Shown here: in pieces, positions 16,011-23,874 of the stretch
How positions within the stretch are numbered: position 1 is the stretch's first letter
Layout of the letters: each line of letters starts with the position of its first letter
From: Streptomyces sp. F001
GTDB taxonomy: Bacteria > Actinomycetota > Actinomycetes > Streptomycetales > Streptomycetaceae
Length of the DNA: 64,000 bases
Reading direction: 5' to 3'
NCBI RefSeq assembly: GCF_004187715.1
Contig: NZ_QZWF01000001.1
Coordinates: 868,001 to 932,000, forward strand
Notes under the pieces: model-generated
Database searches by the model: none
What the model was told of the DNA's origin: nothing
The model's input: only the letters and a program-made list of their open reading frames with translations
Translations under genes and position numbers: made by a program

Positions 16011-17225
16011 TCAGGACGTGCGATCGGGCAGCACACCGCTGAGCAGGAACGCGACGCTCCGTTCCTTCTCCGTCCAGGCCCTGGTGTCGAGTTCGACGGA
16101 CTGCAGGAGTGCGCACTCCACCTCGTAGCCGTGCTCGGTCAGATCGCGGCCGACGAGTTCGGCCTCGTCCCGGGTGGAGGCATGGCTGACGATGCGCTGC
16201 GGGCGGCGGTCGGCGACCGCCAAGACCACGGCCGCTCCCCCGCCGCCGACCCGGACGACGTCCGGTTCGGGCAGGTTCTCCAGGACGTGCGGGGCGGTGC
16301 CGTGGACGATCTGGGGCTGGACGCCGAAGCGGCGTGCGGCGGCCTCGGTGCGGGCGCAGGCGCCGGGGTCCCGGTCGACGGCGATGACGGCGGCGCCGGC
16401 CCGGGCGGCCTCGGTGGCGAAAGCGCCGCTGCCGCAGCCGATGTCCCAGACCAGGTCGCCGACGCGGGGTCCGAGGCGGGCGAGTTGGGCCGCGCGCAGC
16501 GTTTCGGTCTCGCCCTCGCCGAGCCGTCCCTCGTACGCCTCGGCGGGCAGGGTCCAGCCACGGGGGCCCGCGCCCGGGCCGCGGCCGGCGATCCAGCCGT
16601 CGCCCGCGCCGACCGGGCCGGCCGGGCCGCCGATGACGATGACGACGTTGGGGTCGCGCCAGGTGTGGTCGGCGGCCTTGTCGGACGTGACGACGGTGAC
16701 CTGCTCGCGCCCGGTACCGAGTTCCTCGCAGATGACGAAGGTGCGGTGGATTCCGTCCAGGAGCAGGCCGAGTTCGGCGGGGCCCGCGCCGGGTGAGGTG
16801 AGAACCGCGACCTTGGTGTGGGCCCGGCATACATTCACCGCACGTCGCAGGGTGCGGCGGTGTGCGACGACCACCTGCGCGTCGTCCCAGGGCATTCCGG
16901 CGCGGGCGAAAGCAGCGGCGACCGAGGAGACGGCCGGGACGACTTCGACCTCCAGGCCGAACTCGGGCGCCCTCAGGGTGCGTACGACACCGAAGAAGCC
17001 GGGGTCGCCGTCGGCGAGCACGACCGCGGTGCCGCGGTGTGCGGCGATACGGCGGGCAGCGAGGGCGACGCTGCCGAGGCGGATGCGCTCGGCGGTGCGG
17101 GGCACCTCGGTGAGCGCAAGGTGGTGGGCGGCACCGGCCACCAGGGTGGCGGCGCCCAGGGCGGCGCGTGCCGCGGCGGTCAGCGGAGAGCCGTCCCAGC
17201 CGATCACCGTGACCCGGTCGGCCAT
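16011..17225 (-). CDS. cobL: Precorrin-6Y C5,15-methyltransferase (CbiE-CbiT fusion)
   Basis: 404 residues from ATG. The N-terminal half (1-205) is a tetrapyrrole methylase of CbiE type: VTVIGWDGSPLTAAARAALG, ADGDPGFFGVVRTL, VVPAVSSVAAAFARAGMPWD. The C-terminal half is CbiT: VGDLVWDIGCGSGAFATEAA (about 263-282, SAM-binding GxGxG variant), VIAVDRDPGACART and VRVGGGGAAVVLAV. It methylates C5 and C15 and decarboxylates the ring in cobalamin synthesis. It lies upstream of bluB-cobT on the same strand but is separated by 365 bases, so it is not necessarily co-transcribed. Confidence 0.92.
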   Translation of the reverse strand: MADRVTVIGWDGSPLTAAARAALGAATLVAGAAHHLALTEVPRTAERIRLGSVALAARRIAAHRGTAVVLADGDPGFFGVVRTLRAPEFGLEVEVVPAVSSVAAAFARAGMPWDDAQVVVAHRRTLRRAVNVCRAHTKVAVLTSPGAGPAELGLLLDGIHRTFVICEELGTGREQVTVVTSDKAADHTWRDPNVVIVIGGPAGPVGAGDGWIAGRGPGAGPRGWTLPAEAYEGRLGEGETETLRAAQLARLGPRVGDLVWDIGCGSGAFATEAARAGAAVIAVDRDPGACARTEAAARRFGVQPQIVHGTAPHVLENLPEPDVVRVGGGGAAVVLAVADRRPQRIVSHASTRDEAELVGRDLTEHGYEVECALLQSVELDTRAWTEKERSVAFLLSGVLPDRTS

Positions 17226-17340
17226 CGTCGTCAGTCTCCAGGGTGTTTGCGCAGGTCGTCGGGTGTGGCCCGCGGGCAGGCGGGCTCCGTGAGCGTACCT
17301 GGTGGTCGCGGGGCGCGCCGGGGCGCGGTCGCCCGTGGCA

Positions 17341-17979
17341 TCAGTTCCAGTCCGAGTACGACGTGAAACCCCCGGTGTCGGCCAGCTGCTCGGCCGCGCC
17401 CTCCAGGTCCTCGGGCAGCAGGCTCCACACGATGTAGTCGGTGCGCACCTCGGTCCAGGTGTCGTCGGCGGTGCGGGCGCGCGCTATGCAGGCGCCGCGC
17501 AGGACGCCCTCGCTGATGCAGCCGATCTTCTGGGCCACCTGCTGCGAGGCGGTGTTGTCGGCGGCGGTGCGCAGTTCGATGCGTTCGAACTTCTGGTCCC
17601 CGAGGAGCCATTGCGCGGTGGCGAGCGCGGCCTCGGAGGCGTAGCCCTCGCCGCGCGCCCAGGGGGCGACGATGTAGGACATCTCGGTGGAACGCACATG
17701 CCAGTCGGTGCGGGCGAGCCGGATGACGCCGACCAGGCGCTGGGTGAGGAACTCGGTGACGGCGAGGGCGAGGCCGCGGCCGGTGCTGCGCTCGGTGGGC
17801 GCGTACTCGGTGATCCAGGTGTGTGCGTCGTCCTCGGTGAAGGGCTGGCCCACGTCGGTCCAGGCGATGACCTGCTCGTCGTTCATCATCTCGGCCAGGG
17901 CGGGGATGTCGTCCTCGTCGAAGGGGCGCAGCACCAACCGCTCCGTGCTGATGGAGATGTTGGGGAAGGTGCTCGTCAT
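17341..17979 (-). CDS. RimJ/RimL-type GNAT N-acetyltransferase
   Basis: 212 residues. It begins ISTERLVLRPFDEDDIPALA, the standard N-terminus of Acetyltransf_3 proteins. MSYIVAPWARGEGYASEAAL (about 112-131) is motif A for acetyl-CoA. FERIELRTAADNTASQQVAQ, followed by KIGC, is motif B. Members modify ribosomal proteins or small amines; the substrate here is unknown. It has no close operon partner: cobL lies 115 bases downstream and the metQ terminator is on the other side. Confidence 0.85.
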   Translation of the reverse strand: MTSTFPNISISTERLVLRPFDEDDIPALAEMMNDEQVIAWTDVGQPFTEDDAHTWITEYAPTERSTGRGLALAVTEFLTQRLVGVIRLARTDWHVRSTEMSYIVAPWARGEGYASEAALATAQWLLGDQKFERIELRTAADNTASQQVAQKIGCISEGVLRGACIARARTADDTWTEVRTDYIVWSLLPEDLEGAAEQLADTGGFTSYSDWN

Positions 17980-18056
17980 GACGCCGCTCCGTAGCCTTCG
18001 AACCGTCAGGGCCTGCTGAACTGCCCAGCATGCAGCATGAAAGCACCGAACCGCAC

Positions 18057-18093
18057 CACGGGGTCCCCTCCCGGTGAGGGAGGGGACCCCGTG
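18057..18093 (-). terminator. Terminator of the metNIQ operon
   Basis: Perfect 16-bp stem CACGGGGTCCCCTCCC (18057-18072) with its complement (18078-18093) and loop GGTGA, starting 14 bases after the metQ stop. Confidence 0.9.
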
Positions 18094-18106
18094 CGGCGCG
18101 GGACCG

Positions 18107-18940
18107 TCAGAAGGAGGCGATCACGGAGCCGTCGTACTCGTTCTCGATGAACTTCTTGACCTCGGCGGAGGTGAGGAGTTCGGCGAGCTTCTTCACGCGC
18201 GGGTCGTCCTCGTCGCCCTCCTTGACGGCGAGGAAGTTGCCGTAGGGGTTGTCCTCGGCGGACTCCAGGACGAGGGCGTCGTCGGCGGGCTCGAGGTCGG
18301 CCTCGATGGCGTAGTTGCCGTTGACGACCGCGGCGTCCACGTCGTCGAGGGAGCGCGGGGTCTGGGCCGCCTCCAGCTCCTTGAACTCGAGGTTCTTCGG
18401 GTTCTTGGTGATGTCCGCGGGGGTCGCTTCGTTGCCCACGCCGTCCTTGAGGGTGATCAGGCCGTTGTCGGCGAGCAGCTTCAGCGCCCGCGCCTCGTTG
18501 ACCGTGTCGTTCGGAACGGCGATGGTGGCACCGCTCTTCAGGTCGTCGGCGCTCTTGGTCTTGTGGGAGTAGAGGCCGAGCGGCTCCAGGTGGACCGTGA
18601 CGACGGGCACGATGTGGGTGCCGTTCTTCTTGTTGAAGTCGTCGAGGTACGGCTGGTTCTGGAAGTAGTTGGCGCCGACCGAGCCGTCCTCCGTCGCCGT
18701 GTTCGGCGTGACGTAGTCGGTGAACTCCTTGACCTCCAGGTCGAGGCCCGCGTCCTTCGCCAGGTTGTCCTTGACGAAGGTGAGGATCTCGGCGTGCGGG
18801 GTGGGGCTCGCGGCGACGACCAGGGGGCCGTCGGCGTCGGCGGAGCCGGAGCCGCTGTCGGAGGAGCCGCATGCGGTGAGCCCGAAGGTGAGGGCTCCGA
18901 CAGCGAGGGCGGCGGTGGTGATCTTGGCGGTGTTACGCAC
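18107..18940 (-). CDS. metQ: Methionine ABC transporter substrate-binding lipoprotein
   Basis: 277 residues from a GTG preceded by AGGAAAGG. Signal peptide with lipobox (ALTFGLTACGSS, Cys about residue 24), so it is a membrane-anchored lipoprotein. NlpA/MetQ hallmarks are present: VVAASPTPHAEILTFVKDNL, DYVTPNTATEDGSVGANYFQ, VTVHLEPLGLYSHK, ATIAVPNDTVNEARALKLL, and the C-terminal LAELLTSAEVKKFIENEYDG. It delivers methionine to MetNI. It is the last gene of the operon, 120 bases after metI, and is followed by a strong terminator. Confidence 0.94.
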   Translation of the reverse strand: MRNTAKITTAALAVGALTFGLTACGSSDSGSGSADADGPLVVAASPTPHAEILTFVKDNLAKDAGLDLEVKEFTDYVTPNTATEDGSVGANYFQNQPYLDDFNKKNGTHIVPVVTVHLEPLGLYSHKTKSADDLKSGATIAVPNDTVNEARALKLLADNGLITLKDGVGNEATPADITKNPKNLEFKELEAAQTPRSLDDVDAAVVNGNYAIEADLEPADDALVLESAEDNPYGNFLAVKEGDEDDPRVKKLAELLTSAEVKKFIENEYDGSVIASF

Positions 18941-19060
18941 GAAAAGTGCCTTTCCTTATGGGTGGAGCGACCCCTTGGAGCAAGGGGTGTCGGCGCGGAG
19001 CGCCGTCGTTGAGGGGTGGTGGTCGGGCGACGGGTGGGCGTACGGGGGGGTCTTGGATGC

Positions 19061-19798
19061 TCAGGCGACCTTGCCGACGTCGGCTGCGGCCGGCTCCTTC
19101 GCCTTCAGCAGGCGGAGCTTGGGGCCGGGGCCGGAGCGGGCGCCGCGGCGGTGCAGGGAGCGGGCCGCGTAGTCGCCTGCGAACTGGATGAGCGCGATCA
19201 CGACGGCGAGAAGCGCCACGGTGATCCACATCAGGCCGGTCTCGAAGCGCTGGTAGCCGTAGCGGACGGCGAGGTCGCCGAGGCCGCCGCCACCGACGGT
19301 GCCGGCCATGGCCGAGTAACCGATGAGGGCGATGACCGTGGTCGTCGTGCTGGCGATCAGCGAGGGCAGCGCCTGAGGGACCAGGACCTTGCGGACGATC
19401 GTCCAGGTGTTGCCGCCCATCGACTGGACGGCCTCGACGAGCCCGTGGTCCACCTCGCGGACGGCCGTCTCGACCAGGCGGGCGAAGAACGGGATGCCGC
19501 CGATGGCGAGCGGCACGATGGCGGCCTCGCTGCCGATGGTGGTGCCGGTGACCCAGCGGGTGAAGCTCATCAGCGCGACCATGAGGATGATGAACGGCAA
19601 CGAGCGGCCGATGTTCACGATCTGCCCGATGACCTTGTTCGCCACGGTGTTCTGCAGCAGGCCGCCCTTGTCGGTGAGGACGAGCAGGACACCGATGGGC
19701 AGTCCGAGGACGACCGCGATCAGGGTGGACCAGCCGACCATGATCAGGGTCTCGGTACACGCCTGCTCCAGCAGGGGCTGCATCTCGGACCAGGTCAC
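19061..19798 (-). CDS. metI: Methionine ABC transporter permease
   Basis: 245 residues. The GTG start overlaps the metN stop (GTGA). About five transmembrane helices are visible (TLIMVGWSTLIAVVLGLPIG, FIILMVALMSFTRWV, SEAAIVPLAIGGIPFFARL, TVIALIGYSAMAG, MWITVALLAVVIALIQF). The EAA-type loop for ATPase contact is EAVQSMGGNTWTIVRKVLVP. The C-terminal 40 residues are basic and somewhat longer than in Escherichia coli MetI. It forms the membrane channel of the D/L-methionine importer. Confidence 0.94.
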   Translation of the reverse strand: MTWSEMQPLLEQACTETLIMVGWSTLIAVVLGLPIGVLLVLTDKGGLLQNTVANKVIGQIVNIGRSLPFIILMVALMSFTRWVTGTTIGSEAAIVPLAIGGIPFFARLVETAVREVDHGLVEAVQSMGGNTWTIVRKVLVPQALPSLIASTTTTVIALIGYSAMAGTVGGGGLGDLAVRYGYQRFETGLMWITVALLAVVIALIQFAGDYAARSLHRRGARSGPGPKLRLLKAKEPAAADVGKVA

Positions 19799-20829
19799 TT
19801 GGCACCTTCCTTCACCAGTACGGGCTCGTCGCCCAGGACGTCGATCTGCAGGCCCTGTTCGCGAAGGAAACCGATCGGGACGACGTTGTCCTCGTAGCGG
19901 CCGGGCAGTTCGATGCGCATCCGGCCGACCTGGAGGCCGCCGACGGTGTCGATGGCGGCGCCGAGGATCGATATGTCGATGTTGTAGGTGCGCGACAGCT
20001 GGGAGATGACGGGCTGGGTGGCGGCCTCTCCGTGGAAGGTGACGTCGAGGACGGTGCGGTCGTCGGCGGAGGCCTCACCGCCCACCGGGAAGAGCGCGGA
20101 GGCCAGCTCCGAACCGGGGGTGGCGAGCAGCTCGCTGACGGTGCCGGACTCGACGATGCGGCCCTTGTCCATCAGGGCGGCCGAGTCGCAGATGCTCTTG
20201 ACGACGTCCATCTCGTGGGTGATGAGCAGGACGGTCAGACCGAGCTGCTGGTTGAGGTCGCGCAGCAGCTTCAGGATCGAGCGGGTCGTCTCCGGGTCGA
20301 GGGCGCTGGTGGCCTCGTCGGACAGCAGCACCTTGGGGTCGCCGGCCAGGGCGCGGGCGATGCCGACCCGCTGCTTCTGGCCGCCGGAGAGCTGGGCCGG
20401 GTAGGCCTTGGCCTTGTCCGCCAGGCCCACCAGGTCGAGCAGCTCAAGTGCCTTGCGGGAGCGCTCCTTGCCCGAGGTGCCGAGGATTTCGAGCGGCAGC
20501 TCGACGTTGTCCTGCACGGTCCGGGTGGACAACAGGTTGAAGTGCTGGAAGACCATGCCGATCCGGCTGCGCGCCCGCCGGAGTTCCTTGCCGGCGCGGG
20601 GTCCGCGGCCGGCGAGCGCGGTGAGGTCCTGGCCCGCAACGGTGACCGTGCCGGAGGTGGGGCGCTCGAGGAGGTTGATGCAGCGGATGAGCGAGGACTT
20701 GCCGGCGCCGGACTGGCCGATGACGCCGTACACCTCGCCTTCGCGGACGTGCAGGTCGACGCCGTCGAGGGCGGTGACCTCGCGGCCGCGTGAGCGGTAG
20801 ACCTTGGTCAGGCCCGAGATGGTGATCAC
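19795..20829 (-). CDS. metN: Methionine ABC transporter ATP-binding protein with NIL domain
   Basis: 344 residues from GTG 20827-20829, preceded by ACGGA. Walker A GQSGAGKSSLIRCINLLERP (38-57), Q-loop VFQHFN, signature LSGGQKQRVGIARALAGDPK, Walker B VLLSDEATSALDPET, and H-loop LLITHEMD. The C-terminal 80 residues (TFHGEAATQPVISQLSRTYN to the end) are a NIL domain, the intracellular methionine sensor that causes trans-inhibition. It is first in the operon and coupled to metI. Confidence 0.95.
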   Translation of the reverse strand: MITISGLTKVYRSRGREVTALDGVDLHVREGEVYGVIGQSGAGKSSLIRCINLLERPTSGTVTVAGQDLTALAGRGPRAGKELRRARSRIGMVFQHFNLLSTRTVQDNVELPLEILGTSGKERSRKALELLDLVGLADKAKAYPAQLSGGQKQRVGIARALAGDPKVLLSDEATSALDPETTRSILKLLRDLNQQLGLTVLLITHEMDVVKSICDSAALMDKGRIVESGTVSELLATPGSELASALFPVGGEASADDRTVLDVTFHGEAATQPVISQLSRTYNIDISILGAAIDTVGGLQVGRMRIELPGRYEDNVVPIGFLREQGLQIDVLGDEPVLVKEGAK

Positions 20830-21175
20830 GTGGTTTCCGTCACTGTCGAGTACGCGGGCGTGGGTGTGCCCCGGTACGGAGGTAAGAGGTGCGCGATGGG
20901 GGTGCCCCCACGCCGTTCAGGCAGTGGAGGAGGCTGGGTCACGTACGGACAGGGGCGTACGGACATGCCACGGCGGCTCGCTTCGGGGCGCGAGGCTCAG
21001 GGGGTGCAGGGGCCCTCTAGAAGGCGCACATTCGACACATACAGCGAGCACCGGGCGTCATGGTCGCCTCGGTCGCAGGGATGCGGCTGCTCGTCGTGGT
21101 CATGCGATCAGTAAAGCAGACGTATGAACGCATCCGAGAACCGCTGTCCGCATGCCGGACAGCGGTGGACAGTCG
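20830..21175 (-). promoter_or_regulatory. metNIQ leader region with possible attenuator
   Basis: The 346 bases before metN hold a short Cys/Met-rich ORF (see next entry), two copies of GTCCGTACG spaced 14 bases apart (20943-20965 region), and a hairpin of TGGGG/CCCCA type near 20898. The last could sequester sequence before metN. I found no confident SAM or B12 riboswitch, but a search model would be needed to exclude one. Confidence 0.45.
21017..21061 (-). CDS. Putative leader peptide, Cys/Met-rich (14 residues)
   Basis: ATG 21059-21061 has GAGG five bases upstream and encodes MTPGARCMCRMCAF, then TAG. Three Cys and two internal Met codons are packed into six positions just before the Phe-stop. 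An in-frame ATG at 21101-21103 would lengthen it to 28 residues but has no ribosome-binding site. Placement about 190 bases before metN suggests ribosome-mediated attenuation responding to sulfur amino acid supply. The ORF is short enough to arise by chance. Confidence 0.45.
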   Translation of the reverse strand: MTPGARCMCRMCAF

Positions 21176-21826
21176 TCAGTCCCGGACGGAGATCTCCACG
21201 CCCGCGGCGGTGACCAGCGCGGACAGGGCCGAGAGGTCCTTCACCACCAGGTCGGCGGTCAGCTCATGGGCCTGGTGGGTTGTGGCCAAGGCCACGGTGG
21301 TCATCCCGGCGGCGCGGCCGGCCTGGAGTCCGGCGGGGGCGTCCTCGAAGACGACGCAGCGGGCCGGGTCGACGCCGAGTTCACGGGCGGCGAGCAGGTA
21401 GGGCTCGGGGTCGGGCTTGCCGCGGGTGACATCGTCGGCGGCGATCAGGGTCTTGGGGAGGACGCCGACGGCGTCGAGACGGGCCTCGGCCAGCCGGCGG
21501 GTGGCGGAGGTGACGACGGCCCAGCGGTCGGCGGGGAGGGAGTCGAGGAAGGCCTTGGTACCCGGCAGCAGGCGCACGCCTCCGTTGGATACGTCCTCCA
21601 CCTCCAGCTTCTCGATCCGCGCGACGGCCTCCGGCACGACATCGGCGGGCAGCAGGTCGGCGGCTATCTCGGCGGCGGTACGCCCGTGCAGTTCGATCTG
21701 CGCGAAGTGCTCGGCCGTGAGGCCGTATTCCCCGGCCCACCGGGTCCAGCAGCGGTTCACGGAGTCGAGGGAGGAGACGAGGGTGCCGTCATTGTCGAAC
21801 AGGAGTGCTTCAGCGCGGATCTTCAT
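21176..21826 (-). CDS. HAD-superfamily sugar-phosphatase-like hydrolase
   Basis: 216 residues from ATG 21824-21826. Motif I ALLFDNDGTLVSS (7-19) holds the nucleophile Asp and acid/base Asp. A helical cap follows (about 20-90). Motif II is WAVVTSAT, the motif III lysine is in VTRGKPDPEPYLLAARELG, and motif IV is CVVFEDAPAGLQAG. The AARELG/PAGLQAGRAAGM pattern matches the beta-phosphoglucomutase / sugar-phosphatase (YfbT-like) group. Substrate unknown. It is transcribed in the same direction as metNIQ, from upstream of the leader. Confidence 0.88.
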   Translation of the reverse strand: MKIRAEALLFDNDGTLVSSLDSVNRCWTRWAGEYGLTAEHFAQIELHGRTAAEIAADLLPADVVPEAVARIEKLEVEDVSNGGVRLLPGTKAFLDSLPADRWAVVTSATRRLAEARLDAVGVLPKTLIAADDVTRGKPDPEPYLLAARELGVDPARCVVFEDAPAGLQAGRAAGMTTVALATTHQAHELTADLVVKDLSALSALVTAAGVEISVRD

Positions 21827-21895
21827 GGCCCCGACCCTACGGGGCACCGCGGGGGTGGCAGCATCAGGCCTTTTGGCCCGTAATAGGGTCGCTGC

Positions 21896-22255
21896 ATGCT
21901 TGATGCCCTGACGCTGGCGACCGGTGTCGCCGCGCTACTGCTCGCCGCGTGGTGCGGTTGGGCCGCGTACCGTGATCAGCCGACGAAGGACTGGCACTTC
22001 ATCGGGATGGCCGTGGTGTCGGTGCTGGCGCTGGTCCAGCTGGTCGTCGGGGTCGTGCAGTTGGCACGGGGCGAGAAGCCGGAGCAGGGGACGACGATCT
22101 TCGTGGCGTACCTGCTGGGGGCGTTCGCGTGCATCCCGGCCGCAGGGTTCATGTCGCTGGCGGAGCGGACGCGGTGGGGGTCGGTGACGGTGGCCGCCGG
22201 CGGTGTGGTGCTGGCCGTCCTGGAGGTGCGGCTCTATGACATCTGGGGAGGCTGA
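21896..22255 (+). CDS. Four-helix membrane protein, function unknown
   Basis: 119 residues. Hydrophobic segments at about 5-25 (LATGVAALLLAAWCGWAAY), 36-58 (IGMAVVSVLALVQLVVGVVQ), 68-88 (TIFVAYLLGAFACIPAAGF) and 96-112 (SVTVAAGGVVLAVLEV). Charged loops are short. It is followed one base later by a second membrane protein gene, so the two probably form a complex or at least an operon. Small streptomycete integral membrane protein; no known domain recognised. Confidence 0.78.
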   Translation: MLDALTLATGVAALLLAAWCGWAAYRDQPTKDWHFIGMAVVSVLALVQLVVGVVQLARGEKPEQGTTIFVAYLLGAFACIPAAGFMSLAERTRWGSVTVAAGGVVLAVLEVRLYDIWGG

Positions 22256-22256
22256 G

Positions 22257-22670
22257 GTGGCCACGACGACCAGGACACGGCTGATCAGTGGGCCCGGCGT
22301 GCTGCTCGTGTGGTTGTACGGCGTGATGGTCGTGGGGGCGGTGTCGCGATCCGGGTACCAGATCGCGACCGAGTTCGACCGGGCACCGCTTGCCTATTCG
22401 CTGTCGGCGGTTGCGGGAGTCGTGTACGGGTTCATCACGTACTCGCTGGTGCGGGGCGGGGAGACGGCTCGTCGGGCGGCGGTGGTGTGCTGCGCCGCCG
22501 AGCTGGTGGGTGTGCTGGTCGTCGGTACGTGGACGCTGGTGGAGCCGTCGGCCTTCCCCGATGCGACCGTGTGGTCCGACTTCGGCATGGGGTATCTGTT
22601 CATTCCGGTTCTGTTGCCGGTTTCCGCGTTGTACTGGCTGCGGAAGTCGCGTCGCGAGCTGCGGGGTTGA
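22257..22670 (+). CDS. Four-helix membrane protein, partner of the preceding gene
   Basis: 137 residues from GTG 22257, chosen because GGGGAGGC precedes it and it begins just after the upstream TGA. Segments GVLLVWLYGVMVVGAVS, YSLSAVAGVVYGFITYSLV, AAVVCCAAELVGVLVVGTWT and YLFIPVLLPVSALYWLR are hydrophobic. The C-terminus is basic (KSRRELRG). Function unknown. Confidence 0.78.
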   Translation: MATTTRTRLISGPGVLLVWLYGVMVVGAVSRSGYQIATEFDRAPLAYSLSAVAGVVYGFITYSLVRGGETARRAAVVCCAAELVGVLVVGTWTLVEPSAFPDATVWSDFGMGYLFIPVLLPVSALYWLRKSRRELRG

Positions 22671-22680
22671 TCGCCATTGG

Positions 22681-22728
22681 CGGGTGCGGGTTGTCTGTGG
22701 CTTGTCGCGCAGTTCCCCGCGCCCCTTG
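22681..22728. repeat. GTTCCCCGCGCCCC-type intergenic repeat, copy A
   Basis: Shares CGGGTTGT-x-TGTGGCTTGT-type sequence and the core CGCGCAGTTCCCCGCGCCCC with 28358-28404 (same orientation); 61535-61600 carries it inverted. It fills most of the gap between 22670 and 22751. Confidence 0.8.
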
Positions 22729-22750
22729 GCGGCGTTGGCCCTGACGTTCG

Positions 22751-23248
22751 TCAAGCAGTGGTCGCGTACGTCCCGGCCTTCTTCTCCAGGACGATCATCG
22801 GTACCCCGTCCGTGCCCTCCGACGTACCCACCGTCTCGTAGCCGACCCGACGGTACAGGCGCAGGTTGCTCTCGCTGCGGTGGCCGGTGTGGAGGCGGAA
22901 CTTCTTGGCGCCGCGTTCCTCCGCGAGTGCCGCCTCGGCCGCGCGCAGCAGCCTCGCGCCGATGCCGTGGCCCTGCATGCGGGGGTGGACGCACAGGCGG
23001 CTGATGGAGGCGGCGCCGTCCTCGGTCACCGCGCCGCGTACGGAGCCGATCACCTCGTCGCCGAGGCGGGCCACGAACACGCAGTCGGTGGCGACCTCCT
23101 GGCGGACGGAGTCGAGGGTCTGGACGAGCGGGTCGATGCGGTAGTTGCCGTACAGCGCGGCCTCGCTCTGGAAGCACAGGTACTGCAGCTTGAAGATCTG
23201 CTCGGCGTCCTGGTCGGTCGCCTCGGAGATGATCACGCTCATGCCCAT
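22751..23248 (-). CDS. GNAT-family N-acetyltransferase
   Basis: 165 residues from ATG 23246-23248 (MGMSVIISEAT); a second ATG two codons later is possible. Motif A is LCVHPRMQGHGIGARLLRAA (about 94-113), motif B SNLRLYRRVGYETVG. CVFVARLGDEVIGSVRG forms the central strands. It belongs to Acetyltransf_1; the substrate cannot be named. Two other GNAT genes in the window are not closely similar to it. Confidence 0.87.
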   Translation of the reverse strand: MGMSVIISEATDQDAEQIFKLQYLCFQSEAALYGNYRIDPLVQTLDSVRQEVATDCVFVARLGDEVIGSVRGAVTEDGAASISRLCVHPRMQGHGIGARLLRAAEAALAEERGAKKFRLHTGHRSESNLRLYRRVGYETVGTSEGTDGVPMIVLEKKAGTYATTA

Positions 23249-23292
23249 GTGTGCACGCCTCCCGCTCACCTGTTGCCTGTCGTCCCCCACTC

Positions 23293-23799
23293 CTATCCCC
23301 GCACTTCGCGAGCCGCAACCTCCGCTGCAAGCAATCGCCGTAGACATCCCAGACATCTGGAACGTTCCGGCCCCAGGCTGCCCTGTGAGATACCCAACTC
23401 CCCCGCGATTTCCCGGTATGTGAGGTCCTTCGGCGACAGAAGGGCTTCGAGGAGCGTGGGGCAGCGGCCCGGCAGCCGGCGCACCGCGTCGCGCAGGGCG
23501 CGGCGGCGGGCGGCGGCGAGGGCGAGCTGTTCGGGGCCACGGTCGCCGTCGTCGACGGGTTCACTGTCGTACGGTCGCTCGAGTCTGGTGGTACGGCGGG
23601 TGCGGCGGGCCTCCGAGCGGACGGCCCTGCGCAGCCAGCGCTCGGGGTCGTGGGGCGGACCGTCGGCGTCGAGGCGCTCCAGCAGGCGCAGCCAGACCGC
23701 CTGTTCCAGGTCGCCGGGTTCGGTGCCGGCGGCCGGCGCCTCGGCGGAGGCTTCCGCGGCGAGCAGCGGGCGCAGTGTGGTGAGCAGGTCGTGCGTCAT
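23293..23799 (-). CDS. ECF-like sigma factor
   Basis: 168 residues from ATG 23797-23799. The N-terminal half resembles sigma region 2 in reduced form (DLEQAVWLRLLERLDADGPP, then WLRRAVRSEARRTRR). The C-terminal half is a clear region 4 helix-turn-helix: LRDAVRRLPGRCPTLLEALL, LTYREIAGELGISQGSLGPE and RSRCLGCLRRLLA. The -10 recognition segment is short, so it may be a divergent ECF sigma or a sigma-like regulator. No anti-sigma gene is adjacent. It is separated from glpQ upstream by a terminator-like hairpin. Confidence 0.78.
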   Translation of the reverse strand: MTHDLLTTLRPLLAAEASAEAPAAGTEPGDLEQAVWLRLLERLDADGPPHDPERWLRRAVRSEARRTRRTTRLERPYDSEPVDDGDRGPEQLALAAARRRALRDAVRRLPGRCPTLLEALLSPKDLTYREIAGELGISQGSLGPERSRCLGCLRRLLAAEVAAREVRG

Positions 23800-23812
23800 A
23801 TGCGGCACGACG

Positions 23813-23846
23813 CGGCCGCCCGGCGGCGGGTTGCCCCGGGCGGCCG
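23813..23846 (-). terminator. Terminator-like hairpin after glpQ
   Basis: 10-bp stem CGGCCGCCCG (23813-23822) with its complement (23837-23846), located 29 bases after the glpQ stop. The loop is G/C-rich. It lies just upstream of the sigma-factor start. Confidence 0.55.
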
Positions 23847-23874
23847 ACTGTCACTCCGAACGGTGGCCGGGGGC

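Noticed and set aside
10995..17340. Cobalamin riboswitch near the corrinoid genes
   Set aside because: I looked for the B12-box and its flanking stems upstream of cysG, bluB-cobT and cobL and saw no match. A covariance search would be decisive.
20830..21175. SAM riboswitch before metN
   Set aside because: No recognisable core of a SAM-I, SAM-II or SAM-IV fold by eye; the leader ORF explains the region better. Not excluded without a model search.
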